Positions 23,990 through 32,259 of a stretch of 48,477 nucleotides of DNA are shown here, one piece after another; within the stretch, counting starts at the first letter, position 1, and every line of letters begins with the position of its first letter. The stretch spans positions 1 through 48,477 of the forward strand of contig JAFYWX010000045.1 of NCBI GenBank assembly GCA_017546445.1, given 5' to 3'. The position numbers were made by a program, and so were the translations under genes. Under the pieces are notes generated by a model. The model had not been told where the DNA came from. It searched no databases and saw only the letters and a program-made list of their open reading frames with translations. Source of the DNA: Akkermansia sp. GTDB lineage: Bacteria; Verrucomicrobiota; Verrucomicrobiia; Verrucomicrobiales; Akkermansiaceae.

Positions 23990-25102
23990 TTAAAGTCTGA
24001 TTTGGGATGAGGTAAGGTTGGGTCTGGCAGGGTCACTTACACGAGGTGCTTCCACAGCATCCACCACTCTGTCATTAATCCAATGCACAATCGAACTCAT
24101 GGCGCTGTCCTCATCATCAAGCAGCGACACGGAAACAGATTCACGGCGATTCCCACGGCCAAGCGTTATCTCACGGATAACAGCACCTGCGGGGTCTGCC
24201 TCAGTACGCATGGTCCACACATCACGGCGGTCGCACGGCAGGCGGCGGTATATCGTCATGGCATCCATGAAATTGCTCACCGGGCTATCCTGCACCAGGT
24301 TAACCACCAGCACCGGCACGTTGCGATCCACGTCCGCCGCACGCTCCACCGGAGCCACGTCAAAACTTTCCATACCGGCCGTGCGACGAATGCGCTGGTC
24401 CATCAGCCACATCACCACCGGGCGCAGCAGGTTCTTCGGCATAGTGCGCTCCACCGACTGGCGGAGTGAGGCATAGGCATCGATGGAAACAAGCCCGCGG
24501 ATGCGCGGCTCTATGGCCGTAGCCTGCAGCAGGAGCGCGGCACCATAGCCCTGCCCCACAGCGGCAAATACAAGGTCCGACCTGCCGGTTCGGGCTGCCA
24601 CTGCATCCAGCAGCATGGGCACATCCCGGCATTCCTTGAGTCCGTGCGTGCAGTACGGGCGGCGGTCCTCCATGCCACGCGGTTCCCAGAGAATGCAGGT
24701 AAGCCCGGCGGCTGTCAACGATTCCGCCACCGGCAGCGCCGAGCGGATACCGTGGTCCCAGTCCACGCAGACCAGCACATAATCAATCTGGTGCAGGCGT
24801 TCCGCCGGAGCGTTCATCAAATCACCGATAACACTCAGCTGGCGGGAGGATTCCTCGCCATCCTTCACCGCAATCACCGCCTGCACGTCTCCGCCATCCC
24901 AGCCTTTAAAAGTGAATGGCTCCATGCGCAGCCCCGGCGCACGGCGGGGCACATTGGTATACCCCACGTAGGATTGGTTCAGAGGAGCCAGCACAGGCTC
25001 CACTAAATCATTGATATAAAACCAGGTAGACACACCTCCCCACACCGCTGCAATAAACGCGATGCTCACCAGATATCGTCTGACTCGGCGGGGTTTGGGC
25101 AT
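23990..25102 (-). CDS. Membrane-anchored alpha/beta-hydrolase-fold protein lacking the nucleophile
   Basis: A 370-residue protein with an N-terminal membrane anchor (about residues 10-30) and an alpha/beta-hydrolase-like periplasmic domain. The order of elements fits (YVLVCVDWDHGIRSALPVAESL, then CILWEPRGM, then VFAAVGQGYGAALLLQ), but the nucleophile elbow G-x-S-x-G reads GQGYG (residues 183-187), with Gly185 where Ser belongs. A late PVLVVNLVQDS strand and SSIVHW offer possible acid and His sites. It is probably not a classical esterase; a binding or scaffold role is possible. It heads an operon with the OmpA-domain and Cof-type genes. The promoter -10 box ends 9 bases before the ATG. Confidence 0.7.
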   Translation of the reverse strand: MPKPRRVRRYLVSIAFIAAVWGGVSTWFYINDLVEPVLAPLNQSYVGYTNVPRRAPGLRMEPFTFKGWDGGDVQAVIAVKDGEESSRQLSVIGDLMNAPAERLHQIDYVLVCVDWDHGIRSALPVAESLTAAGLTCILWEPRGMEDRRPYCTHGLKECRDVPMLLDAVAARTGRSDLVFAAVGQGYGAALLLQATAIEPRIRGLVSIDAYASLRQSVERTMPKNLLRPVVMWLMDQRIRRTAGMESFDVAPVERAADVDRNVPVLVVNLVQDSPVSNFMDAMTIYRRLPCDRRDVWTMRTEADPAGAVIREITLGRGNRRESVSVSLLDDEDSAMSSIVHWINDRVVDAVEAPRVSDPARPNLTSSQIRL

Positions 25103-25111
25103 GTCGCGGAC

Positions 25112-25140
25112 ACTATATCAAAGCTTGCCCCATTCCGCAA
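25112..25140 (-). promoter_or_regulatory. Promoter of the hydrolase-like/OmpA operon, predicted leaderless
   Basis: Minus strand: TTGCGG (-35), 17-base spacer, TATAGT (-10), ending 9 bases before the ATG at 25102. Confidence 0.6.
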
Positions 25141-25189
25141 TTGCAAAATGGGGCATCACTCAAAAATTCGCGTCTCTGCAGGATTCTCC

Positions 25190-25804
25190 TCAACGGATAA
25201 AATGCGTCCAGGCGCGGGGGTCTTCCAGCTGCGGATGCGCCGGGCCGGCGGCAATGCACTTCATCACCCATGCCAGATTCTGCCCCAGGTGGCGCAGCGT
25301 CTGCGCGCCTTCAGCATCCATCTGCACCTCACCCGGACGCATGCCGTAAATCATGTTCCAGTAGAACGAGCTGACGAGGGGCTGGTTATTGTAAGTGATG
25401 TACTTGTTAAGGCGGTCGAGCGTGGTGCTGGCACCGCCGCGGCGGGCCACAGCCACCGTGGCACCGGGCTTATAGGCCAGCTTGGCACCGGCAGAGTAAT
25501 ACAGGCGGTCAAGCAGTGCGCAGAGGGAGCCATTCGGCCCGGCAAAATAGGTGGGGCTGCCCAGCACAATGGCGTCAATGCTGTCCAGCTGGTCATAAAT
25601 GTAGTTATACAGCTTATCATTCATGCCGCAGCGGCCGGTCTTGAGGCACTGGCGGCAGCCGATGCACCCCTGCACCGCCTGTGCACCAATCTGCACAATT
25701 TCCGTCTCCACACCGGCGGCGTTCATAGCCTCCGCCACCATGGAAAGAGCATGGAACGTGTTACCTTTTGCATTCGGACTACCATTGATAAGAAGAGCTT
25801 TCAT
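25190..25804 (-). CDS. NADPH-dependent FMN reductase / flavodoxin-fold oxidoreductase
   Basis: A 204-residue flavoprotein. The ATG at 25804 is chosen because the family starts directly with MKALLINGSPNAKGNT, the FMN-phosphate loop; an upstream in-frame start would place that loop at residue 31. Also visible are GCIGCRQCLKTGRC (Cys-rich loop typical of iron-sulfur flavoprotein-like reductases), AIVLGSPTYFAGPNGSL (flavin-binding loop) and the late KPGATVAVARRGGASTT. Probably reduces quinones, nitro compounds or free flavin using NAD(P)H. It is monocistronic, with the -10 box 7 bases before the ATG. Confidence 0.88.
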   Translation of the reverse strand: MKALLINGSPNAKGNTFHALSMVAEAMNAAGVETEIVQIGAQAVQGCIGCRQCLKTGRCGMNDKLYNYIYDQLDSIDAIVLGSPTYFAGPNGSLCALLDRLYYSAGAKLAYKPGATVAVARRGGASTTLDRLNKYITYNNQPLVSSFYWNMIYGMRPGEVQMDAEGAQTLRHLGQNLAWVMKCIAAGPAHPQLEDPRAWTHFIR

Positions 25805-25811
25805 GTTTTGC

Positions 25812-25840
25812 AGTCTACCACGCCACGCATGCTGACTCAA
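25812..25840 (-). promoter_or_regulatory. Promoter of the flavin reductase, predicted leaderless
   Basis: Minus strand: TTGAGT (-35), 17-base spacer, TAGACT (-10). Only 7 bases separate it from the ATG, so the first transcribed base should be at or next to the A of ATG. Confidence 0.6.
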
Positions 25841-25927
25841 GGAAATAATATGCAACAGCAATTCTTCCTGGAAAGGCCAGAAAAGCAACCTCATCTGCCG
25901 CTAACCATTGATTTTTTTCACTTACGC

Positions 25928-25955
25928 TTGACACCCTCACTATCTCCTATACAAT
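25928..25955 (+). promoter_or_regulatory. Promoter of the ankyrin gene
   Basis: Consensus TTGACA (-35), 16-base spacer, TACAAT (-10), ending 15 bases before the ATG at 25971; the leader would be about 8 bases. Confidence 0.75.
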
Positions 25956-25970
25956 ATGAGTGCATAAGCC

Positions 25971-28754
25971 ATGAAACGCCCCAGCCAGAAGAAACTGAAG
26001 AAGAAGCTGTTTGATGCGGTCTATGATGACAATCTGCCCGCCGTGTTTGAAGCACTGAGCGACGGAGTCGACATCGACGCTCGCGACGAGGATGGCTGGA
26101 CGGCGTTGATGATTGCGGCGGATAGAGTGAGCGCAGGCTCCGGGTGGGTTCTGAGAGAACTTCTGCGAATGGGGGCCAATCCAGCCCTTGCGGCACACGA
26201 TGGCACCACGGCGCTGATGCTGGCCGCAGTCAACAACCACGCCGAGCTCCTTCCCCTGCAGCCCGAGCTGGTAGCCGCACGCGATGATTCCGGCCAGGAT
26301 GCCCTCATTTATGCCGCGACGGAAGGAAAGCACCAGAATCTGCGGCTGTTTCTGGCGCATGGAGCCACACCCCTCACCCAGGACGAAAACGGATGGACAG
26401 CTCTGCACTACGCTGCCAATGCGGGGCATGCCGAATGCGTCTACCACCTGCTGAAATCCGGTGCTCCTGTCAATGCCGTTAGCAAAGATGGACTTTTCAC
26501 GCCCCTGCACCTCGCCGTGCAGAGCAAGCACGCCCGCTGTGTTCAGCAGCTCCTGCGCTACGGGGCAGATGTACACTGCACCAATGGCATCGGGCAGACA
26601 CCGCTTTCAGCCGCGGCCGAAGGAGGGCTGGTGGAATGCCTGCGGCTTATTCTGCACGAGCACCCCAACCTGCCGGAAGCCGCACTGAACAAGGCCATGC
26701 AGATTGCCGTGGAGGAAGGCCATGCCGAATGCCTGCGCATGCTGCTGCGCCACGGTGGGAACCCCTCTGCCCACAATGAGGATGGCCTGCCCCTGCTCTG
26801 TCAGTCTGCGTTCTACGGACAGACCGACTGTGTGGAGCTTCTATTGGAGCACGGAGCATCGGTAAATGAAACTGATGCTCAGGGACACACGCCGCTTTAC
26901 CACGCCTCCGGCGAAGGGAGAACCGTCTGCGCGGAATACCTGATGGAACACGGTGCCACACCGCTGCCGGCAAAGGGTATACTCGACAAACTTTCCCGCT
27001 TCGGACGCAAACTCGGCAATCAGATGATGGCAGCCATTCAGGAAATCCCTGTTGATGAAGACGCGGGAGAAACACTCCTCATGGTGGCCGCAGCCCAGGG
27101 GCGTATCGACTTCATGCGGCAGGCGCTGAAAGATGGCGATTCAGTAAACGATGCCAACGGGCACGGATGGACTTCCCTGCACTATGCTGCCTTTCACGGA
27201 CAGGAGGAGGCCGTCGCATTCCTGCTGAAGAAGGGTGCCGACCCGCTCTGGCAGGAAACTCAGGATGACGACGAAGATGATGAGGAAGACGACGAGGAGG
27301 AGAACGATAATGAGAAAAGCGATACCCCCATCCAGATTGCCCTGGAGCGCGGGCATGCCGAGTGTCTCCAGCTCATGCTGGAAGCGGTGGATACCCCCCA
27401 GCTGAATGAATGGCTGTGCACCGCAGCCTCGCATGGCAGGATTGAATGCATCGAGGTGCTTCTGAATGCGGGAGGAGATATCTCCACTCCGTTCATTTAC
27501 CAGACACCTCTTATATGCGCGGCTGCGGGCGGGCATTGCACATGCCTGAAATATTTGCTGAGCAAAGGCGCCGAACTGCAGCAACGCGCCCTGAACGAAG
27601 CCGCCGCAAACGCCCAGGCCCGCATGATGAAGCTTCTGCTGGAGCTGGGGCTCTCCACCCAAGACAAACCTGGCACCATGACTCCACTCATGGAAGCGGC
27701 TCAAGGCGGTAGTGCCGAATGCGTGCAGCTTCTCCTGGAGCACGGCGCAAAGCCGAACACACGGGGAACGGATAACTGGCCGATGCTCATCTTTGCATCC
27801 CTGGGCACCAACGCGGAATGCACCCGGCTTCTACTGCAGGCCGGTGCCAAGCCTGACAGCCGCAGCAAGGTAAAACTGAACGCACTCCACTATGCGGTGT
27901 TCTATAACCAGCCGGGGACGGTCGCCGTGCTGCTGGAACACAAGGCAGACCCCACCCTGCGGGATAATTCCCTCCATACCGCGCTCGACACCGCCATCAG
28001 ATACGATTATACCGAGTGCATTCAGCTGCTGGCGGAATACCAACCTTCCGGAGAGGAAGGTCAGGCCTACCTTTCCTCCGCACTGGAGCAGGCCCTGACC
28101 TCCGGCAAGGCTGAACTGGCGCAATTCCTCATCCAACAGGGGGCTGACCCACACGCAGTGAATGATGTCGGCTCCTGCCACCTGATGCACGCCGCGCGCA
28201 GCGGAAACCCGGATTGTGTCCGGCTGATGCTCGCCCAGGGAGTATCAGTGAAACCCAGGAGAACAAACGCCACATCGGCTCTGCACATGGCAGCCGAAAG
28301 CGGCAGCGCAGAATGCGTGCAGCTTCTGCTGGATGCCGGAGCCTCCCCTAACAGCAGCAGCCTCACCTGCCCCACCCCGCTTCATTATGCACTGGACAGC
28401 AATCACCTCGAGTGCGCCCAACTCCTTCTGGAACGAGGCGCTGAGCCCGATACCGAATCGCCTCCGGGGTACACACCGTTGCACGGAGCCGCTGCCGCAT
28501 CCCCCGAATGCCTGAACCTCATCCTGAAATACGGGGTACGCGTCAATGTCCGCGAAGAGGACACAGGCATGACTCCGCTCATGAAATGCGCCCGATACGG
28601 CCTTCCTGCCTGCGCTGAAATTCTCCTCCGGCACGGTGCCGACCCGCATCTCAGGAACAACGAGGGGCAGACAGCCCTCGATATAGCCCGCAAACGGGGA
28701 GCCGCCGGCATAGTCTGCATTCTCAAGAAAGCCATGGAGCGCAGCGAGCCCTGA
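25971..28754 (+). CDS. Large ankyrin-repeat protein (about 26 repeats)
   Basis: A 927-residue protein made almost entirely of ankyrin repeats of about 33 residues, recognisable from TALHYAA/TPLHLAV-type helices and G-A-D/N-P turns; I count about 26. A highly acidic insertion (about residues 424-445, long Asp/Glu run) breaks the array near the middle. There is no signal peptide or membrane segment; the start is basic (MKRPSQKKLKKK). Many repeats share H-A-E-C-L/V at the second helix, suggesting expansion by duplication. Ankyrin proteins mediate protein-protein binding and in some host-associated bacteria are delivered into host cells; neither partner nor export can be read here. It has its own strong promoter between the flavin reductase and ligA. 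Confidence 0.95.
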   Translation: MKRPSQKKLKKKLFDAVYDDNLPAVFEALSDGVDIDARDEDGWTALMIAADRVSAGSGWVLRELLRMGANPALAAHDGTTALMLAAVNNHAELLPLQPELVAARDDSGQDALIYAATEGKHQNLRLFLAHGATPLTQDENGWTALHYAANAGHAECVYHLLKSGAPVNAVSKDGLFTPLHLAVQSKHARCVQQLLRYGADVHCTNGIGQTPLSAAAEGGLVECLRLILHEHPNLPEAALNKAMQIAVEEGHAECLRMLLRHGGNPSAHNEDGLPLLCQSAFYGQTDCVELLLEHGASVNETDAQGHTPLYHASGEGRTVCAEYLMEHGATPLPAKGILDKLSRFGRKLGNQMMAAIQEIPVDEDAGETLLMVAAAQGRIDFMRQALKDGDSVNDANGHGWTSLHYAAFHGQEEAVAFLLKKGADPLWQETQDDDEDDEEDDEEENDNEKSDTPIQIALERGHAECLQLMLEAVDTPQLNEWLCTAASHGRIECIEVLLNAGGDISTPFIYQTPLICAAAGGHCTCLKYLLSKGAELQQRALNEAAANAQARMMKLLLELGLSTQDKPGTMTPLMEAAQGGSAECVQLLLEHGAKPNTRGTDNWPMLIFASLGTNAECTRLLLQAGAKPDSRSKVKLNALHYAVFYNQPGTVAVLLEHKADPTLRDNSLHTALDTAIRYDYTECIQLLAEYQPSGEEGQAYLSSALEQALTSGKAELAQFLIQQGADPHAVNDVGSCHLMHAARSGNPDCVRLMLAQGVSVKPRRTNATSALHMAAESGSAECVQLLLDAGASPNSSSLTCPTPLHYALDSNHLECAQLLLERGAEPDTESPPGYTPLHGAAAASPECLNLILKYGVRVNVREEDTGMTPLMKCARYGLPACAEILLRHGADPHLRNNEGQTALDIARKRGAAGIVCILKKAMERSEP

Positions 28755-28790
28755 ATAACGGAGCAATTTGCCCGCAGACGAAGCGCGGCA

Positions 28791-28820
28791 TTGACCTTGC
28801 GGGCACGGGTGTGATATGAT
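28791..28820 (+). promoter_or_regulatory. Promoter of ligA
   Basis: TTGACC (-35), 18-base spacer, TATGAT (-10), ending 14 bases before the ATG at 28835, for a leader of about 7 bases. Confidence 0.65.
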
Positions 28821-28834
28821 GCAGCGCAATTGCC

Positions 28835-31138
28835 ATGGACCTCTTCGAATTCGCCGCCGCCCAGCAACAGGCACAGCAGACTCCGCAGGAACGCTACGCG
28901 GAGCTCTGCGATATCGTGCGCCACAATAATGAGCTGTACTACGCTCAGGCTCAGCCCGAAATCAGCGATGCTGAGTATGATAAGCTTTACCGCGAAATCG
29001 AGGAGCTGGAGCGCGAGTACCCGGAGTTCATCACCCCCGAATCACCCACCCAGCGCGTGGGTAACGACCTGAGCGAAGGCTTCCGCAAGGTGACGCACCC
29101 TTCGCCCATGCAGAGCATTGACGACATTTTCGAGCACAAGCCCGGCGAGGGCGAGTCTGATGCAGAGCTGGTGGAGTTCTACCAGCGCCTGTGCAACAGC
29201 CTGGGGCAAAACGTACCGCGGGTGACCGTGGAACCCAAGATTGACGGCTGCGCCGTCACCCTGCTTTACCGCCAGGGCAAACTGGCCTATGCCGCCACGC
29301 GCGGCGATGGCCGCACGGGCGATGACATCACAGCCAATGTGCGCACGATTAAGAGCGTGCCCTTCACCCTGCCGGCGGGGGCACCGGAGCTGCTGGAGGT
29401 GCGTGGCGAAATCTACATGCCCTCTGCCGATTTTGACCAGCTGAACGCCGAACGCGATGCCGATGGTCTGCCCGCCTTTGCCAATCCGCGTAATGCTACC
29501 GCCGGCACCATCAAGCTGCTGGATGCAGCAGAGGTGGCCCGCCGCCCGCTGCGTTTCCTGGCACACGGCCTGGGCGTGTACGAGGGCCCGGCTCTGGCCA
29601 CAACCAGGGATTTCACTGACCTGCTCGACCGCATGGGCATTCCCCGCAACCAGCCGGTCATCTGTGCCGACTCGCTGGAGGAAACCCGCGCCGCCGTGCA
29701 GCAGGTAAACGAACTGCGCCGCAACCTGGGCTACGGCACGGACGGCGCCGTCATCAAGCTGGATGATATTGCCCTGCGCGAATCCCTGGGCAGCACCGCC
29801 CGCGCCCCCCGCTGGGCTGCCGCGTTCAAATACCTGCCGGAGCAGAAGGTAACCGTGCTGCGAGGCATCAGCATTCAGGTAGGCCGCACCGGCGTACTCA
29901 CCCCTGTGGCTGAGCTCGAGCCCGTGCAGCTTTCCGGCACCACCGTTTCCCGCGCCACTCTGCACAACCAGGATGAGATTGAGCGCAAAGATATCCGCAT
30001 CGGCGATACCGTGCTCATGGAAAAGAGCGGCGAAATCATCCCCGCCGTGGTGCATGTGGTCATGAGCAAGCGTCCGGCGGAGGCCGTGCCGTACAGCCTG
30101 TACGATGCCGTGGGCGGCGTATGCCCCAGCTGCGGTGCCCCCATTGCGCAGGAGGAAGGCCAGGTAGCCTGGCGCTGCACCAATTTCACCTGCCCCGCGC
30201 AGGCCGCCATGCGCACCACCTATTTCTGCCGCCGCGAGGCGCTGGATATCGAAAACCTCGGCGGCACCGTGGCAGAGGCCCTGGTGAACCGCGGCATGAT
30301 TTCCACCCCGCTGGATTTATTCTCCCTCACCGTCGAGCAGCTCGGCGCCCTCAACCTCGGCACCGATGAGGAGCCCCGCCGCTTCGGTGAAAAGAACGCC
30401 GCCAAGGCTCTCTCCGCCCTCGATGCCGCCCGCCATCTTCCCCTCGAGCGCTGGCTCACCGCCTTCGGCATCCCCACCATCGGTACTGTGACCGCCCGCA
30501 CCACTGCTAAATACCACCGGAATCTGACCGAGCTGGCAACGGGGCAATTCCTGAACCTGCTCGTGCAGCTGGAGGAAGGCGTGGAGCAGTTCAACGCGCT
30601 CAACCCCAAGGCTCGCGCCAACAAGGGCGCCGACAAGGAGCAGCTGCAGGCGCAGCAGGAGGAACTGAAAGCCCAGCTGACCGCCACCGCTGCAGACTTC
30701 ATCACACGTGGCTATGTGCAGCTGGAGGCAGATGGTGCCAACAAACTCAAATTTGCCAACCCGCTGGGTTCGGTCTCCACCCGCAAGCTGCTGGCCTACT
30801 TCAATTCCGCCGCCGGTCAGGCCGTGCTGCAAACCTTGGGAGAACTGAACATCAATCCTGCCTCTGCCGGGTTCACCGAAAATCTGAACAACCAGGCAGA
30901 GGGCCCGCTGAGCGGCAAAACTTTTGTACTCACCGGCGCGCTGAGCCGGCCCCGCCCGGAGTTTGAGAAAATGATTGCCGCCGCCGGGGGCAAAGCCACA
31001 GGCTCCGTCACAAAGAACACCACCTATCTGGTGGCTGGCGAGGGCGGTGGCTCCAAGCGGGACAAAGCCGCCAAGCTCGGCATCCCCGTCATTGGCGAAG
31101 AAGAACTTATCACCCTGCTGGAAGGAGGTCAACTGTGA
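28835..31138 (+). CDS. ligA: NAD-dependent DNA ligase
   Basis: Seals nicks during replication and repair using NAD+. The 767-residue protein has domain Ia at the N-terminus (YYAQAQPEISDAEYDKLYRE), the adenylated lysine K135 in EPKIDG, motif III-like GVYEG, the OB domain (LSGTTVSRATLHNQDEI), a four-Cys zinc finger (CPSCGAP and CTNFTCP), the helix-hairpin-helix region (LGTDEEPRRFGEKNAAKAL) and a C-terminal BRCT domain (LSGKTFVLTGALSRPRPEF). It is nearly 100 residues longer than the usual 670. The extra sequence, a charged coiled-coil-like stretch (KEQLQAQQEELKAQL and following), is inserted between the HhH and BRCT domains. Confidence 0.97.
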   Translation: MDLFEFAAAQQQAQQTPQERYAELCDIVRHNNELYYAQAQPEISDAEYDKLYREIEELEREYPEFITPESPTQRVGNDLSEGFRKVTHPSPMQSIDDIFEHKPGEGESDAELVEFYQRLCNSLGQNVPRVTVEPKIDGCAVTLLYRQGKLAYAATRGDGRTGDDITANVRTIKSVPFTLPAGAPELLEVRGEIYMPSADFDQLNAERDADGLPAFANPRNATAGTIKLLDAAEVARRPLRFLAHGLGVYEGPALATTRDFTDLLDRMGIPRNQPVICADSLEETRAAVQQVNELRRNLGYGTDGAVIKLDDIALRESLGSTARAPRWAAAFKYLPEQKVTVLRGISIQVGRTGVLTPVAELEPVQLSGTTVSRATLHNQDEIERKDIRIGDTVLMEKSGEIIPAVVHVVMSKRPAEAVPYSLYDAVGGVCPSCGAPIAQEEGQVAWRCTNFTCPAQAAMRTTYFCRREALDIENLGGTVAEALVNRGMISTPLDLFSLTVEQLGALNLGTDEEPRRFGEKNAAKALSALDAARHLPLERWLTAFGIPTIGTVTARTTAKYHRNLTELATGQFLNLLVQLEEGVEQFNALNPKARANKGADKEQLQAQQEELKAQLTATAADFITRGYVQLEADGANKLKFANPLGSVSTRKLLAYFNSAAGQAVLQTLGELNINPASAGFTENLNNQAEGPLSGKTFVLTGALSRPRPEFEKMIAAAGGKATGSVTKNTTYLVAGEGGGSKRDKAAKLGIPVIGEEELITLLEGGQL

Positions 31139-31210
31139 ACGGACGCGCTCACAAGCTGCAGAAATGCAGATTTGACGAGCTGCAGGCAGGCTCCGCAAGC
31201 GGTTCTTAAA

Positions 31211-31311
31211 GCCCGTGGAACGGGCGTCATATCAATAGCGAGTGGTGGAGCGGCATCAGCCGCGTAACCACTCGTCAGATAGAAAAAGACAACGGAACCC
31301 GTGGAACGGGT
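31211..31311. repeat. REP-like palindrome cluster beside the Y1 transposase
   Basis: Three palindromes in 101 bp: GCCCGTggaACGGGC (31211-31225), a larger nested hairpin with arms CGAGTGGT/ACCACTCG and inner CGGC/GCCG (31239-31274), and ACCCGTggaACGGGT (31297-31311). The two outer hairpins share the CCGTGGAACGG core. Paired small palindromes beside an IS200-type transposase resemble REP sequences mobilised by RAYT enzymes. They fill the gap between ligA and the transposase. Confidence 0.65.
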
Positions 31312-31356
31312 GACAGAGAGCCAGGCTATATATATTGTCTTGTATTTTACTTAAGA

Positions 31357-31806
31357 CTATTGATGGGGAACGAAATCCGTGCAAATCCCGTTCTTTTCAA
31401 GAAAATGGATAAACTCACAATATGCAGAACGGTGTTGATGATGATGCTTTTGGTTACTAATGTAATCAACTACATTGTGTTTGACTGATTCACTTACAGA
31501 AAAAGCTCCGTAACCTTCCTGCCAGGAAAAATCCTTGTATTCAGGAGCAAGCTGCTTTATCCATTTGCTGGAGCTGGCCTTGATTGTGCGGACAAAATCG
31601 GGCACCGTCATGGAGATTGGGAGAGTCGTCAGGATGTGTATGTGGTCAGGTCGTCCTCCTATCGTATAGGAAAAACCAGATGCAGAACGAATAATGCCGC
31701 CTATGTAACGGAATATCTGAGGCAAATCATCTTCTTTCATAGGACATGTGGAGCTCTTAATGTGAAAGAGCAGATGAATGATGATGTTTGTGTATGAACG
31801 CCCCAT
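31357..31806 (-). CDS. IS200/IS605-type Y1 transposase (TnpA/RAYT-like)
   Basis: A 149-residue HUH endonuclease. The HUH metal motif is the HIH in GGRPDHIHIL, and the catalytic tyrosine lies in VVDYISNQKHHHQH. The intervening KASSSKWIKQLAPEYKDFSWQEGYGAFSVSES block is typical of this family. Length is normal and no frameshift is seen, so it may be active. No second gene (TnpB) is present. REP-like palindromes lie immediately downstream and a MITE-like element upstream. It could be a simple IS200-like insertion or a domesticated RAYT enzyme acting on those palindromes. Confidence 0.88.
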   Translation of the reverse strand: MGRSYTNIIIHLLFHIKSSTCPMKEDDLPQIFRYIGGIIRSASGFSYTIGGRPDHIHILTTLPISMTVPDFVRTIKASSSKWIKQLAPEYKDFSWQEGYGAFSVSESVKHNVVDYISNQKHHHQHRSAYCEFIHFLEKNGICTDFVPHQ

Positions 31807-31887
31807 AATTTAAGCAGACCGCTCATTATAGTACCAATCTGCCCACCTGATGGCAAGATAAAACAACAGTAAAAATGGAGTTTGTAT

Positions 31888-32150
31888 ATGTGTCCCAAAG
31901 ATTTGGTAAACAATAGAAACATCAGCAACATTTTGGAAAAAGCCCCTATCTGCCCGACAAATTGAAATTTGAAAGTACAATGTACAAAGGACAACGGACA
32001 ATTTGAAGTTCCCTGCGGCTTTGCCGCAGCCGTTTAAAATGGCGAGCCTGAGGCGAGCGGAAATCCTAAATTGTCCTTTGTAATTTGTCCTTTGTACATC
32101 CCGCCAAAGTCCTATTTATCGGGCAGCTTTCTCAAACTTTGGGACACGTG
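31888..32150. mobile_element. MITE-like element E2 (terminal inverted repeats shared with E1)
   Basis: Terminal inverted repeats ATGTGTCCCAAAG (31888-31900) and CTTTGGGACACGTG (32137-32150) bound 263 bp. Inside are CTGCCCGACAAA as in E1, a CTGCGGC/GCCGCAG hairpin, and the phrase TTGTCCTTTGTA, which recurs near 32076-32097 and is mirrored as ACAAAGGACAA near 31984. No credible gene lies here; the ORFs on both strands are repeat artefacts. The element fills most of the 450-bp gap between the transposase and the autotransporter. No clear target-site duplication is visible. Confidence 0.6.
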
Positions 32151-32206
32151 TGGGTGCATGGCCCCGCGACTCACCACGCCGGCATGTTCATCCCCGCACA
32201 GCAAAA

Positions 32207-32238
32207 CAGCGCAAGGGATAATTCTACCCCTCGCGCTG
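32207..32238 (-). terminator. Rho-independent terminator of the autotransporter gene
   Basis: An 11-bp stem (CAGCGC.AGGG with its complement, one mismatch), loop of about 10 bases, followed on the minus strand by a T-run, 21 bp after the autotransporter stop. Confidence 0.75.
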
Positions 32239-32259
32239 TTGCCGGGTAATGTGCTGTTA

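Noticed and set aside
28755..28834. Possible RNA gene between the ankyrin gene and ligA
   Set aside because: The gap is 80 bp and is explained by the ligA promoter; no cloverleaf or other fold was seen.
31135..31209. 24-codon frame starting GTG that overlaps the ligA stop
   Set aside because: Possible coupling to ligA, but too short, with no recognisable sequence and no ribosome-binding support.
31810..32001. Small minus-strand ORFs before the autotransporter
   Set aside because: They are produced by the repeated TTGTCCTTTGTA phrases of element E2 and lack any conserved feature.
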